Translations under genes and position numbers: made by a program
Source of the DNA: Pedobacter xixiisoli
Lineage (GTDB): Bacteria > Bacteroidota > Bacteroidia > Sphingobacteriales > Sphingobacteriaceae
Assembly (NCBI RefSeq): GCF_900215335.1
Contig: NZ_OCMT01000005.1
Location: 1-64,000 of the forward strand
Reading direction: 5' to 3'
DNA length: 64,000 bases
In this document: piece by piece, positions 8,542-17,064 of the stretch
How positions within the stretch are numbered: the first letter of the stretch is position 1
Layout of the letters: each line of letters opens with the position of its first letter
Notes under the pieces: generated by a model
Told to the model about the DNA's origin: nothing
The model's input: only the letters and a program-made list of their open reading frames with translations
Database searches by the model: none

Positions 8542-9621
8542 TTAGCAATTAGCCATTGGTTGCACATTGTGAATAGAAATCTGTTGCGCAATTTTTCCTG
8601 CAATTTCTTTAAATGAAATGGCTTGAGGATGGTCTGTCTGCAAAGATATCGGTGCACCTTTATCGCCAGCTTCGGTAATGCCTTGCACCAATGGTATTTC
8701 TCCCAAAAATGGCACATCAAAACGTTGCGCTAATTCTTTGCCTCCATCTTTACCGAAAATATAATACTTATTTTCTGGTAGCTCTTCTGGAGTAAAATAA
8801 GCCATGTTTTCCACGACGCCCAAAACTGGAATATTAATCCCTGGCATGCTGAACATCTTTAATCCCTTTGTGGTATCGGCAAGAGCAACCTGTTGCGGCG
8901 TAGTTACAATCACGGCGCCAGCAATTGGAAAACTTTGGCAAATAGTAATATGTATATCACCAGTTCCTGGAGGTAAATCAATCAGTAAATAGTCTAGTTC
9001 TCCCCAGTCGGCATCATTAAAAAGTTGCTTAATTGCATTGGAAGCCATTGGGCCACGCCAAGGCACAGGTTGGTCTGGGTCTGAGAAAAAGCCAAGAGAA
9101 AGCAACTTAATGCCATATTTCTCTATCGGAAGAATTAAAGTTTTTCCATCCTCGGTTTCTCTAGCGCTAGGTTTAGCACCCACTAGATCAAACATAATTG
9201 GCACCGAAGGACCATAAATGTCTGCATCAATTAGACCTACTTTAGCACCGTCTGCAGCTAAAGTGACTGCTAAATTGCTTGATACGGTAGATTTGCCGAC
9301 ACCACCTTTACCCGAAGAAATTAAGATGATATTCTTAATGGCTTTTAGCTGACTAGTATCCACTGGTTTGGTTACTTTCGAAGTAATATTGATATCTATT
9401 TCTGCTTCAGTATCTACAAAATGCTTTACTGCGTTAATGCAGGCATTCTTTAGCATATCCTTCATCGGACAGGCGGGAGTAGTTAGTTCAAGCGTAAAAG
9501 AAACCTTTTTATCTTCAATTTTAACGTCCTTAATCATCTTTAAAGTCACCAGATCTTTTTTCAAATCTGGGTCTTCTACATGGCTAAGTGCAGCTAAAAC
9601 ATTTTCTTCGGTAATTATCAT
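8542..9621 (-). CDS. mrp: Mrp/ApbC-family P-loop ATPase, Fe-S cluster carrier
   Basis: A 359-residue cytoplasmic protein. Residues 1-80 are a MIP18 (DUF59) domain (EENVLAALSHVEDPDL, TTPACPMKDML). Residues ~95-345 are the MinD-like ATPase with the deviant Walker A GKGGVGKST at 104-112, DADIYGPSVP, and DLPPGTGD. The usual C-terminal CxxC after the ENM motif is replaced here by a FTPEELPENKYYIFG segment without cysteine. It may therefore handle clusters differently from the E. coli enzyme. Its pairing with the NifU-domain gene supports a role in Fe-S protein maturation. Confidence 0.93.
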   Translation of the reverse strand: MIITEENVLAALSHVEDPDLKKDLVTLKMIKDVKIEDKKVSFTLELTTPACPMKDMLKNACINAVKHFVDTEAEIDINITSKVTKPVDTSQLKAIKNIILISSGKGGVGKSTVSSNLAVTLAADGAKVGLIDADIYGPSVPIMFDLVGAKPSARETEDGKTLILPIEKYGIKLLSLGFFSDPDQPVPWRGPMASNAIKQLFNDADWGELDYLLIDLPPGTGDIHITICQSFPIAGAVIVTTPQQVALADTTKGLKMFSMPGINIPVLGVVENMAYFTPEELPENKYYIFGKDGGKELAQRFDVPFLGEIPLVQGITEAGDKGAPISLQTDHPQAISFKEIAGKIAQQISIHNVQPMANC

Positions 9622-9772
9622 TCCGCAAAATTACTAAACAATAACTATAAATAATTTTGTATCTAGCTTTTTGTTGTAATTTTAACACGGAATAAACAAT
9701 TGTTTTTTGCGTTTGTTAGAAAATGTTAGAGGCGCATTTTAGAGCGTTAAAGCAGTAATTTTGAGATGGTTT

Positions 9773-11932
9773 ATGCAGCTACCGAAGATTAAGATACCAA
9801 AGAAATATTTAAAAATTGGCGCCTGGGTTTTAGGCGTATTAGCGCTTTTGTTCGTGGCTGGTGGAGCTATAGCTTATAGTAAGCGAGAGGCACTGTTAAA
9901 TAAAATGGTAGCCAAAGCTATCGCTAAAGCCGAAAAAGACTATGGATTGGACGTTAAAATCGGCGAATACGGTTTCAACGGTTTAAGTAGTGTTCACATG
10001 AACAAAGTTTCTGTTGTACCTAAAGACAGAGATACATTAACTACGATCAACGACATCACTGTTGGAGTAAAGCTATTGCCTCTATTGTTTGGAGATGTGA
10101 AATTATCAGAAGTGACTTTGAATGAAGGTAAACTGAATGTCGTACTGCGAGATACCCTAACCAACATCGATTTTATACTTAAAAGAAAGAAGAAAGACAG
10201 CAGTACCACTAAAAGCAAAGTCGATTTAAGCGAGATTGCTAACAACTTATTAAATCAGGTTTTCTACAAGATACCCGATGACATGGAAATCAAGAATTTC
10301 ATGATGCAGTTGAACGATAACGATACTGCTTTTGTAAAGTTTTTAACTACTACGGCAACTATTGATGGCGGAGAGCTAAAATCGACTATTAAAGTAAATG
10401 ATACTGCAGCAGTTTGGCATATTAACGGAAATTTAGACCCAAGTGATAAGCAGTTGGATGTCATGTTATTTGCAGATGGGAGGAAAGTTGAGCTGCCGTA
10501 TCTGGAGAATAAACTGCATACTAAAGTTAATTTCGATACTGTAAAAACGCAGATGAAAGATGCTAGTTTTAGTGGTGGAGATTATAAAATATCTGGTTCT
10601 TGGGCTATCAAAAATTTACTGATTAACCAACCTCGTATTTCTGCGGAAGATATCGTAGTGCCTGATGCTAGGGTTGAAGCTGATATGCTGATTGGGGCGA
10701 ATTTTGTATGTCTGGATAGCACTTCTACGGTTTTTCTGCGTGATGCTTCAGTTCATCCTTACTTGAAATATACGCTATCTCCTAATAAAATTTATGAGAT
10801 GAAACTGAACGCTCCCGAGCAAGATGCACAGGCTATATTTAATTCTTTTCCAGTAGGTTTGTTCGAGTCTTTAGATGGCATTAAAGTACAAGGAAAGTTA
10901 AAATACAATCTCGATTTTTATTTAGATACGACATTACCCGATAGTGTAAAGTTTAGTTCTACGCTAACGCCGACAGATTTTAAGGTACTTCATTTCGGAA
11001 AAACAGACCTTACCAAAATCAATTCGGATTTCGTTTACACACCTTACGAGTATGGCAAACCGATGAGGAACATCACCATCGGTCCATCTAATCCTAATTT
11101 TACGAGGCTGGATGATATTTCTCCGAACTTTAAAAACGCTTTGTTAACCGCCGAAGACCCTTCGTTTTTCAGGCATAAGGGTTTTGTGGAAGAATCAATC
11201 CGTAAATCTATCGCAGTAAACTTTAAGGAGAAAAAATTTAAACGAGGCGGAAGTACCATTTCTATGCAGTTGGTTAAAAATGTATTCCTAAGTAGAAAGA
11301 AAACATTGGTACGTAAAGCAGAAGAAATCCTGATTGTTTGGCTCATAGAGAATAACCGTTTGGTGAGCAAGTCTCGGATGCTGGAGGTTTACTTTAATAT
11401 TATTGAGATGGGCAACAATGTGTATGGTATTGGAGAGGCATCAAGACATTACTTCGGTAAAAGTCCATCAGAATTAACTATAGGTGAAGGTATTTTCTTG
11501 GCGAACATTGTGCCTAAACCGAAAGTAGCGCTTTACAAATTTATGAGTAATGGTTCGCTAAAAGGCTATCTGTTACCTTATTTTAGATATATTGGTAACA
11601 TCATGGCTCGTCGTGGATTGGCAACGTCAGATAGCACAGGTTATGGGTTTTATAACGTGCGCTTGCGTGAAGGTTTAAGGCAATACTTGCTGCCAGATTC
11701 TACTACCATAGATACCAATGCAGTTGATATTGGTGAAGATGATATGATGACCCCAGAAGGTATGCAGGATAAGTCGAAAAACTTGTTCGATAGACTGTTT
11801 GGAGGCGCAGCAAAAAAAGATACCACTAAAGTGCAACCAGCTGCCGATACTACAAAAAAAAAAAAACAACTGAGACAAGAACGCCGCGAAGAGCGCAGAA
11901 GACAGAAGGAGCAAGAGAAAAATGGAAACTAA
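9773..11932 (+). CDS. GT51 peptidoglycan glycosyltransferase with long AsmA-like N-terminal region
   Basis: The protein is 719 residues from the ATG at 9773; a TTG four codons earlier is less likely. A transmembrane helix lies at ~17-36 (IGAWVLGVLALLFVAGGAIAY). About 400 residues of beta-rich, AsmA/DUF748-like sequence follow (TINDITVGVKLLPLLFG, VKLSEVTLNEGKLNVVL). Residues ~450-590 carry the GT51 lipid II-polymerising domain with AEDPSFFRHKG (catalytic Glu461), RGGSTISMQLVKN and MLEVYFNIIEMG (Glu538). There is no transpeptidase domain. The Lys/Arg-rich tail is encoded partly by a 13-A run at 11854-11866. The last 11 bases overlap hpt. Confidence 0.87.
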   Translation: MQLPKIKIPKKYLKIGAWVLGVLALLFVAGGAIAYSKREALLNKMVAKAIAKAEKDYGLDVKIGEYGFNGLSSVHMNKVSVVPKDRDTLTTINDITVGVKLLPLLFGDVKLSEVTLNEGKLNVVLRDTLTNIDFILKRKKKDSSTTKSKVDLSEIANNLLNQVFYKIPDDMEIKNFMMQLNDNDTAFVKFLTTTATIDGGELKSTIKVNDTAAVWHINGNLDPSDKQLDVMLFADGRKVELPYLENKLHTKVNFDTVKTQMKDASFSGGDYKISGSWAIKNLLINQPRISAEDIVVPDARVEADMLIGANFVCLDSTSTVFLRDASVHPYLKYTLSPNKIYEMKLNAPEQDAQAIFNSFPVGLFESLDGIKVQGKLKYNLDFYLDTTLPDSVKFSSTLTPTDFKVLHFGKTDLTKINSDFVYTPYEYGKPMRNITIGPSNPNFTRLDDISPNFKNALLTAEDPSFFRHKGFVEESIRKSIAVNFKEKKFKRGGSTISMQLVKNVFLSRKKTLVRKAEEILIVWLIENNRLVSKSRMLEVYFNIIEMGNNVYGIGEASRHYFGKSPSELTIGEGIFLANIVPKPKVALYKFMSNGSLKGYLLPYFRYIGNIMARRGLATSDSTGYGFYNVRLREGLRQYLLPDSTTIDTNAVDIGEDDMMTPEGMQDKSKNLFDRLFGGAAKKDTTKVQPAADTTKKKKQLRQERREERRRQKEQEKNGN

Positions 11933-12461
11933 CATCAGCGTTCATAACAAAGAGTTCGAGCTTTTTCTGGAAGAAGAAACCATCGCCAAACGTATTCGCT
12001 TAATGGCTATACAGCTTAATGTAGATTACGAAAACAGAAACCCTTTATTTATTGGGGTGCTTAATGGCAGTTTTCTTTTCTTGGCAGATTTGATGAAAGA
12101 AATAGATTTAGCCTGCGAAACTGAATTCATCAAAATAGCTTCTTACCATGGTACAAGCAGTACTGGAATGGTTAAAGATGCCTTAGGTATGCCCCAAAAT
12201 CTCAAAGGCAGAGATATCGTTGTTGTCGAAGATATTATCGACAGTGGTTTAACCATGAAATACATTCTCTCAAAAATCTACGAACAAGAGCCTGCGTCTG
12301 TCTCCGTTTGCACTTTATTATTTAAGCCAGATGCATTGAAAGAAGAAATCAATGAGCTTAACTATATTGGTTTCGAAATCCCTAATGAATTTGTAGTGGG
12401 ATATGGCTTAGATTACGATGGTTTGGGCAGAAACTTGAATCAAATTTATAGAGCTGTTTAG
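11922..12461 (+). CDS. hpt: Hypoxanthine phosphoribosyltransferase
   Basis: Converts hypoxanthine or guanine plus PRPP to IMP or GMP in purine salvage. The 179-residue protein has the PRPP-binding motif VVVEDIIDSGLTM, the ASYHGTSSTG flexible-loop region and the N-terminal IGVLNGSFLFLADL segment typical of Hpt. The start overlaps the last 11 bases of the transglycosylase gene, which suggests translational coupling. Its stop meets the convergent Fic gene with a 4-base overlap. Confidence 0.95.
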   Translation: METNISVHNKEFELFLEEETIAKRIRLMAIQLNVDYENRNPLFIGVLNGSFLFLADLMKEIDLACETEFIKIASYHGTSSTGMVKDALGMPQNLKGRDIVVVEDIIDSGLTMKYILSKIYEQEPASVSVCTLLFKPDALKEEINELNYIGFEIPNEFVVGYGLDYDGLGRNLNQIYRAV

Positions 12462-13411
12462 TTTTTTTGATAGATGCTTGTTTTTTTATCTCCTATCTTT
12501 TTCAACGCACCTATTACCACTCCATGGTGAAGATCTCTGCTGGCAGTTGCAGTAGATAATTCACTAAAATATTTCATGTAGTCCTTTCTAGTAAATACTG
12601 TAGTATAGTTTTCTAAAAATAAGGCTAATCTCTCCGTCGTATTTAATCTTTTAGTTGAATTTTCCAATAGCCTTAATAGAGACAGGTCAATGATATTTAG
12701 CATATATTCGATAAATTTTGTTGATTTTCCCTCTTTATCGCACATCGATAATGTTTGGTAGTAATCCGATTGATTTTTTGAAATGAGCGTTTCGAAAGGT
12801 AGAAACTCAAAAACAGGATATTCGCTCATTAAAATTAGTGTTTGCCAAAGCCTTCCCATTCTGCCGTTTCCATCTATGAAAGGGTGTATGAATTCCATTT
12901 CATAATGAAACACACAGCTTTTAATTAGTGTTAGTTCGGAGGAGTCCTTTAGGTATTCGAAAAGGTCTTTCATTAAATAAGGGACATTAGTATAAGGCGG
13001 TGCCAAATGAGCTACCTTACTTGCCTTTACTATCCCTACACTTTTATTTCTGTATTTTCCGTTATCTAAAATGAGGTGATCTAGTAAAGTTTGATGGGCT
13101 TTTAAAAAATGTTTTTCCGATTGGTAATTATAACTTTTAATTTTCTGATAAACTTCGATAGCATTAACTACCTCTCGGATATCTTTCTCTGGGCCAACCA
13201 CCCTTTTGTTCTCGATAATAGAAGTTATTTGCTCCTCAGATAAGGTGTTACCTTCTATATTTAAGGAGAAGTAAATGGTTTTAATCTGATTTTGTTTCCT
13301 CAGTGTTGGATTTTGCTTAATTAAATATTTGGCATTTACTTCTCCTATTTTTTGAGCAATGGCCATAATAAGTCTTAATATTTCTGAAGTGATTTCGTAA
13401 GTAGGCTTCAT
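12458..13411 (-). CDS. Fic-domain protein with N-terminal inhibitory helix and C-terminal winged-helix-like region
   Basis: Fic enzymes usually transfer AMP from ATP to a protein hydroxyl. The 317-residue protein (ATG at 13411) has the catalytic HPFIDGNGRMGR, with His176. The inhibitory motif SxxxEG occurs upstream as S49-L-N-I-E53-G54, so it is a class II, self-inhibited Fic protein. The C-terminal ~65 residues (TTERLALFLENY, FTRKDYMKYFSELSTATASRDL) look like a winged helix. A TTG at 13435 gives a longer frame but would place the tandem palindromes inside the gene, so ATG is preferred. It overlaps hpt tail-to-tail. Its target and any DNA-binding role are unknown. Confidence 0.88.
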   Translation of the reverse strand: MKPTYEITSEILRLIMAIAQKIGEVNAKYLIKQNPTLRKQNQIKTIYFSLNIEGNTLSEEQITSIIENKRVVGPEKDIREVVNAIEVYQKIKSYNYQSEKHFLKAHQTLLDHLILDNGKYRNKSVGIVKASKVAHLAPPYTNVPYLMKDLFEYLKDSSELTLIKSCVFHYEMEFIHPFIDGNGRMGRLWQTLILMSEYPVFEFLPFETLISKNQSDYYQTLSMCDKEGKSTKFIEYMLNIIDLSLLRLLENSTKRLNTTERLALFLENYTTVFTRKDYMKYFSELSTATASRDLHHGVVIGALKKIGDKKTSIYQKN

Positions 13412-13434
13412 GATAGTATCAAATGATAGTATCA
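13411..13434 (-). promoter_or_regulatory. Two tandem palindromes at the Fic start codon; candidate operator
   Basis: TGATAGTATCA occurs at 13411-13421 and again at 13424-13434. Each is a 5+1+5 palindrome and the period is 13 bases. They sit directly upstream of, and touch, the Fic start codon. This is the position of an autorepressor site, and the Fic protein ends in a winged-helix-like region. The repeats are visible; regulation is inferred. Confidence 0.55.
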
Positions 13435-13541
13435 AAAATAAGAAATTATTTGTTTTAGTAATAAATATTTGTTTTTCATATAATTTTACGAGTTTTGCAG
13501 AGTAATAAAAATCAGCTTTAAAATCATAATTTAAAAATCAA

Positions 13542-14201
13542 ATGACCATACATAAAGAAGGATATACCTCTATCGCCCTAACAGTACTTTTCATATTCAT
13601 TATCAATGCTGTAGTAGAATACAGGTTTGCGGATGTGTTTATATTGAGATGGTTTGTTTATATCTTGTCTTTCGCATTATTTATTACGGTATTACAGTTT
13701 TTCAGAAACCCAAAACGTACGTTTACCAACGGCGATAATTTGATCATTTGCCCTGCTGATGGTAAAGTTGTAGTAATAGAAGAAACTGAAGAAGGAGAGT
13801 ACTTTAAAGATAGACGTTTACAGGTTTCTATCTTCATGTCACCTGTAAATGTGCACATTAACCGTAACCCAATTTCAGGAGTTGTTAAGTTTTTTAAATA
13901 TCACCCAGGAAAATATTTAGCTGCTTGGAACCCAAAATCGAGCACGGAGAACGAACGTACTACCGTAGTAGTTGAACATAAAAATGGTGCGCCTTTATTG
14001 TTCCGCCAAATTGCTGGCGCTTTGGCACGCCGTATTGTATGGTATGTGAAAGAAGGCGACCAAGTAACGCAAAACGAGCAATTCGGCTTTATCAAATTTG
14101 GTTCTAGGGTAGATATTTATTTGCCTTTAGGAACTAAAGTGAACTTAGAATTGAACCAAGTGGTTAAAGGTGGGATTACTGTTTTAGGCGAACTAGCTTA
14201 G
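13542..14201 (+). CDS. psd: Phosphatidylserine decarboxylase proenzyme, short form
   Basis: Makes phosphatidylethanolamine from phosphatidylserine at the inner membrane. The 219-residue proenzyme has two N-terminal membrane helices (~8-25 and ~32-50). The core motifs include ICPADGKVV, FMSPVNVHINRNP, and the self-cleavage site FGSRVDIYLP. Cleavage between Gly187 and Ser188 would make the pyruvoyl group on the small alpha chain. The length fits the short (archaeal-type) Psd common in Bacteroidota. It stands alone, with a terminator about 50 bases after the stop. Confidence 0.95.
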   Translation: MTIHKEGYTSIALTVLFIFIINAVVEYRFADVFILRWFVYILSFALFITVLQFFRNPKRTFTNGDNLIICPADGKVVVIEETEEGEYFKDRRLQVSIFMSPVNVHINRNPISGVVKFFKYHPGKYLAAWNPKSSTENERTTVVVEHKNGAPLLFRQIAGALARRIVWYVKEGDQVTQNEQFGFIKFGSRVDIYLPLGTKVNLELNQVVKGGITVLGELA

Positions 14202-14249
14202 TCAGTTAAAAGTATAAAGCCCAAGCTTTAAAAGCTCAAAGCATAAATT

Positions 14250-14286
14250 AAAGCCTTGCAAGTGTCGAACTTTTAAGGCTTTTTTG
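14250..14286 (+). terminator. Terminator after psd
   Basis: AAAGCCTT (14250-14257) pairs with AAGGCTTT (14275-14282), followed by further T's to 14285. Confidence 0.75.
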
Positions 14287-14308
14287 TGTTACAGGTTTGT
14301 TGTTGGTC

Positions 14309-14335
14309 GTCATACCCAACACGATTGGGTATCTT
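14309..14335 (+). repeat. GTCA-headed palindrome (ATACCCAA/TTGGGTAT)
   Basis: GTC, then ATACCCAA (14312-14319), a 5-base loop and TTGGGTAT (14325-14332), followed by CTT. It shares its layout with the palindromes at 14351, 23703 and 51104: GTC, an A...T inverted repeat, then CT or C. Confidence 0.6.
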
Positions 14336-14350
14336 AATGCGATCGCTTTA

Positions 14351-14375
14351 CGATTCCCGCCTACGCGGGAATGAC
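14351..14375 (-). repeat. GTCA-headed palindrome (ATTCCCGC/GCGGGAAT)
   Basis: On the minus strand this reads GTC then ATTCCCGC, a 4-base loop and GCGGGAAT. It is an interspersed palindrome of a type seen in intergenic regions of many bacteria, 15 bases from the preceding one in inverted orientation. Confidence 0.65.
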
Positions 14376-14484
14376 GGGGAGAGATGGCAAGTCTAGATTG
14401 TTTAAGATAGAATGATTACTGTGGGTTAAATAAAATGGGATTGACGCGTAAATATCCCGATTTTTCATCGGGAATTGCAGCAAA

Positions 14485-14511
14485 AGCCCGACTAAATATT
14501 AATCGGGCTAA
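14485..14511 (-). terminator. Possible terminator after mscS
   Basis: On the minus strand AGCCCGA and TCGGGCT (14485-14491 with 14503-14509) form a stem followed by TTTT. It lies just past the mscS stop at 14545. Confidence 0.5.
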
Positions 14512-14544
14512 TGTAATTGCTTTTCAAATTATTTTAAAGCGTAC

Positions 14545-15684
14545 TTATTTTTCTTCTTTATGAGTACTTTCCCCGACGCTTCGTTGCGTTGGATAGGCAA
14601 ACTCAGAACCGTTAGCCTGCACAATCTCAATTACCTTGAAATTTACCGCTTCTTTAACTTTAGCCAAATCAAACTCTTTGTTCATCGGTACCAAATAAAT
14701 GATTTGAATATTCAAGGCAGAATCTCCGAAGGAATCGAGAGCTACCACCGCATCTGTAGTACTTGCATTCTCTTTTAAAAACTCACCAATTTCGGCAATA
14801 ATCTTTTTAAGTACCTCATTGCTGGTTTCGTAAGTTAAGCCAATATCAAACTTTACACGGCGAGCATTTCTCATCGTCAAGTTTTCCAATACACCGTCAA
14901 TCATAGAGCGGTTAGGTATCACATAAGTAGTTTTATCCGCACTGCGCAAAACCGTACTTCTAAAACCTACACGTTCTATGGTGCCTTCAATACCATCTAC
15001 TTTTACTACATCGCCTACGGTAAAAGGTTTGTCCATAAAGATCAGGAAAGAGCCTAAAAGGTTTTCCAAACTATCTTTAGCAGCCATAGCTATGGCAATA
15101 CCGCCAATACCCAAACCTGTAATTAAACTAACCGCATTTACTTCGAACACGTAGCCCAGCAATACAAAAAAGCCTATAAAAGAAACTAGAAACTTTAATA
15201 GCTCTTTAATGAAAGGCACTAATTGGTCATCGGCTTTATTTTTCGTTTTGGCTGCTCTAACCAGTAAAACATGAGTAACAAAGTCGATAATCCTTAATAC
15301 AATCCAGAAAATGGACAACAGAATTAAGAAAAGAAAAACCTTATCTACCAATTCCCCAATAGTAAAAGCTTCATTTATTTTAACCTTATCTATTGTTTTT
15401 TTGTAATTGAAAAATGTAACATCTAGCGGGTGCTTCAATTGCTTAATGGCAATATAAAGCGTAAAAATGCTGATGAAAAATTCTATTGGCTTTAAAAGTA
15501 GCGCAATAAAAGTTTCTGAGTTAACTTGGTCGGCAAAGTTCTTGAATAACTTGAAAATAAGTTTACTCAGTAAGCGAGAAACAATTCTTTTGAATAAAAG
15601 GCCAATTACAATAATGGCGCCCAAAATGGCATATTGTTTCAAGGTATTTCCCCAGAAAATTTGTTCGAAAAAGTTAATGTCCAT
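14545..15684 (-). CDS. MscS-family small-conductance mechanosensitive channel
   Basis: A 379-residue inner-membrane protein that would open under hypo-osmotic stress. About four hydrophobic helices precede the pore. The conserved pore helix and beta domain read VSLITGLGIGGIAIAMAAKD, LLGSFLIFMDKPFTVGDVV, IEGTIERVGFRSTVLR and YVIPNRSMI. A soluble C-terminal domain of ~100 residues follows. It begins 3 bases after the stop of the amino-acid dehydrogenase gene on the same strand, so the two are cotranscribed. The exact MscS subfamily cannot be decided. Confidence 0.92.
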   Translation of the reverse strand: MDINFFEQIFWGNTLKQYAILGAIIVIGLLFKRIVSRLLSKLIFKLFKNFADQVNSETFIALLLKPIEFFISIFTLYIAIKQLKHPLDVTFFNYKKTIDKVKINEAFTIGELVDKVFLFLILLSIFWIVLRIIDFVTHVLLVRAAKTKNKADDQLVPFIKELLKFLVSFIGFFVLLGYVFEVNAVSLITGLGIGGIAIAMAAKDSLENLLGSFLIFMDKPFTVGDVVKVDGIEGTIERVGFRSTVLRSADKTTYVIPNRSMIDGVLENLTMRNARRVKFDIGLTYETSNEVLKKIIAEIGEFLKENASTTDAVVALDSFGDSALNIQIIYLVPMNKEFDLAKVKEAVNFKVIEIVQANGSEFAYPTQRSVGESTHKEEK

Positions 15685-15687
15685 AGA

Positions 15688-16914
15688 TTATACTAATTGC
15701 TTTAATGCAATTTCAAAAGCAGTACTCGATAAATTTGTCTTCTTATTTGATGTTTGATACACGGCTTTTAATGCGTTACCAATAATCGTTGATGCATCGG
15801 TAAAAATAGCGTCGTCGCTCATTTCAACATTGCGCTGCATTAGATAAGCAAATACTCTGGCCATACCGCAGTTAGCGATAAAATCAGGGATTACCGCTAA
15901 ATGATTGTCGGCGTGTTCCATAATGCTACCAAAGAAGATTTCTTTATCTGCAAAAGGCACATTGGCACCACAAGCAATTACTTCCATGCCATTGGCAATC
16001 ATTTGGTCTACTTCGGCTTGTTTTACCAATCTAGAAGCGGCAGCTGGTACAAAAATCTCTGCACCCATACTCCAAATTTTCTCGTTGGCTTCTTCAAAGG
16101 AAAGCAAGTTGTTTGCAACCAAAGTGTTGTTTACACGGTTGTTGAATAAGGCAGCCACTTCCTCCTCGCTAAAACCTTCTGGATTGATTAGCCCGCCAAC
16201 ACGGTCGATGATACCAACCACCTTAACGCCTTGCTGAGCTAAATAATATCCTGCCGCTGCAGCCACATTGCCCCAGCCTTGTATAATGGCTCTTTTTCCT
16301 TTGATGTTGCCACCCCAAATTTCGTAGAAGTGTCTAATTGATTCAGATACACCGTAGCCAGTAATCATATCAGCTACTTTATATTTTCTTTTGATGTCTG
16401 GTGTATAGGTTAAGTCTTCCAAAACCTTTGAAACACCATAGCGCAATTGGCCAATTTGGTGAATGCGTTCGTTTTCTCTGGCTTGGTAGTGACCGCTAAT
16501 TACACCTTCTTGTGGGTGCCATAAGCCGTAACCTTCGGTAATTGGAATCACTTCGTGAATTTCGTCGATATTTAAATCGCCACCGGTACCGTAGTAGTTT
16601 TTAAGCAAAGGCATTACTGCTTTGTACCAACGCTCTAGTACTTCTTTTTTACGGGGGTCGGCAGGGTCAAAGTTGATTCCCGATTTTGCACCACCAATAG
16701 GAGGGCCAGAAACCGTAAACTTCACTTCCATAGTTTTGGCAAGTGACTCTACTTCGTGTTTGTCTAATCCTTTACGCATTCTAGTCCCGCCTCCGGCAGC
16801 ACCGCCACGTAAAGAATTGATCACTACCCATCCTTCGGCGTCAGATTCTTTGTCTTTCCATTCAAAAACGATCTCGGGTTGTTTTTCTTCGTACTTTTTT
16901 AAAAGTTCTTTCAT
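15688..16914 (-). CDS. Glu/Leu/Phe/Val-type amino-acid dehydrogenase
   Basis: NAD(P)-dependent oxidative deamination of an amino acid, most probably glutamate. The 408-residue protein has the glycine-rich GGAAGGGTRMRKG, the substrate-lysine segment PPIGGAKSGINFDP, and GTGGDLNIDE. A Rossmann half includes AIIQGWGNVAAAAGYYLAQ. Length is shorter than hexameric GdhA (~445), and the substrate could instead be a branched-chain or aromatic amino acid, so no gene symbol is assigned. It is the first gene of a two-gene unit with mscS. Confidence 0.85.
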   Translation of the reverse strand: MKELLKKYEEKQPEIVFEWKDKESDAEGWVVINSLRGGAAGGGTRMRKGLDKHEVESLAKTMEVKFTVSGPPIGGAKSGINFDPADPRKKEVLERWYKAVMPLLKNYYGTGGDLNIDEIHEVIPITEGYGLWHPQEGVISGHYQARENERIHQIGQLRYGVSKVLEDLTYTPDIKRKYKVADMITGYGVSESIRHFYEIWGGNIKGKRAIIQGWGNVAAAAGYYLAQQGVKVVGIIDRVGGLINPEGFSEEEVAALFNNRVNNTLVANNLLSFEEANEKIWSMGAEIFVPAAASRLVKQAEVDQMIANGMEVIACGANVPFADKEIFFGSIMEHADNHLAVIPDFIANCGMARVFAYLMQRNVEMSDDAIFTDASTIIGNALKAVYQTSNKKTNLSSTAFEIALKQLV

Positions 16915-17013
16915 TGGGGATTCATTTTTATAAATAATGAGTTGCCATGAGTATTTTAAGATGAACTCTGGCTATTCATCATCAGATTCTATTTGGTTGC
17001 GCAAAGATATAAA

Positions 17014-17041
17014 CAAAAAAACCCCGACGGTTAGTCGGGGT
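17014..17041 (-). terminator. Terminator after rplS
   Basis: ACCCCGAC (17021-17028) pairs with GTCGGGGT (17034-17041). On the minus strand the stem is followed by TTTTTTTG, 24 bases after the rplS stop. Confidence 0.85.
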
Positions 17042-17064
17042 TATATTTTTCTATAGAAAGAAAA

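Larger units (their letters stand above)
14202..14544. other. 343-base intergenic region with terminators and palindromic repeats
   Basis: No gene is seen. It holds the psd terminator, two GTCA-headed palindromes in opposite orientation, a further hairpin TCCCGAT (14455-14461) / ATCGGGA (14467-14473), and the likely mscS terminator. Confidence 0.7.

Noticed and set aside
8507..8548. NifU-domain protein start at 8548
   Set aside because: The added Tyr/Phe-rich segment is unlike the family and would overlap the mrp stop.
13412..13435. Fic protein start at the TTG at 13435
   Set aside because: The extra eight residues are encoded by the tandem palindromes themselves; the ATG at 13411 is more natural.
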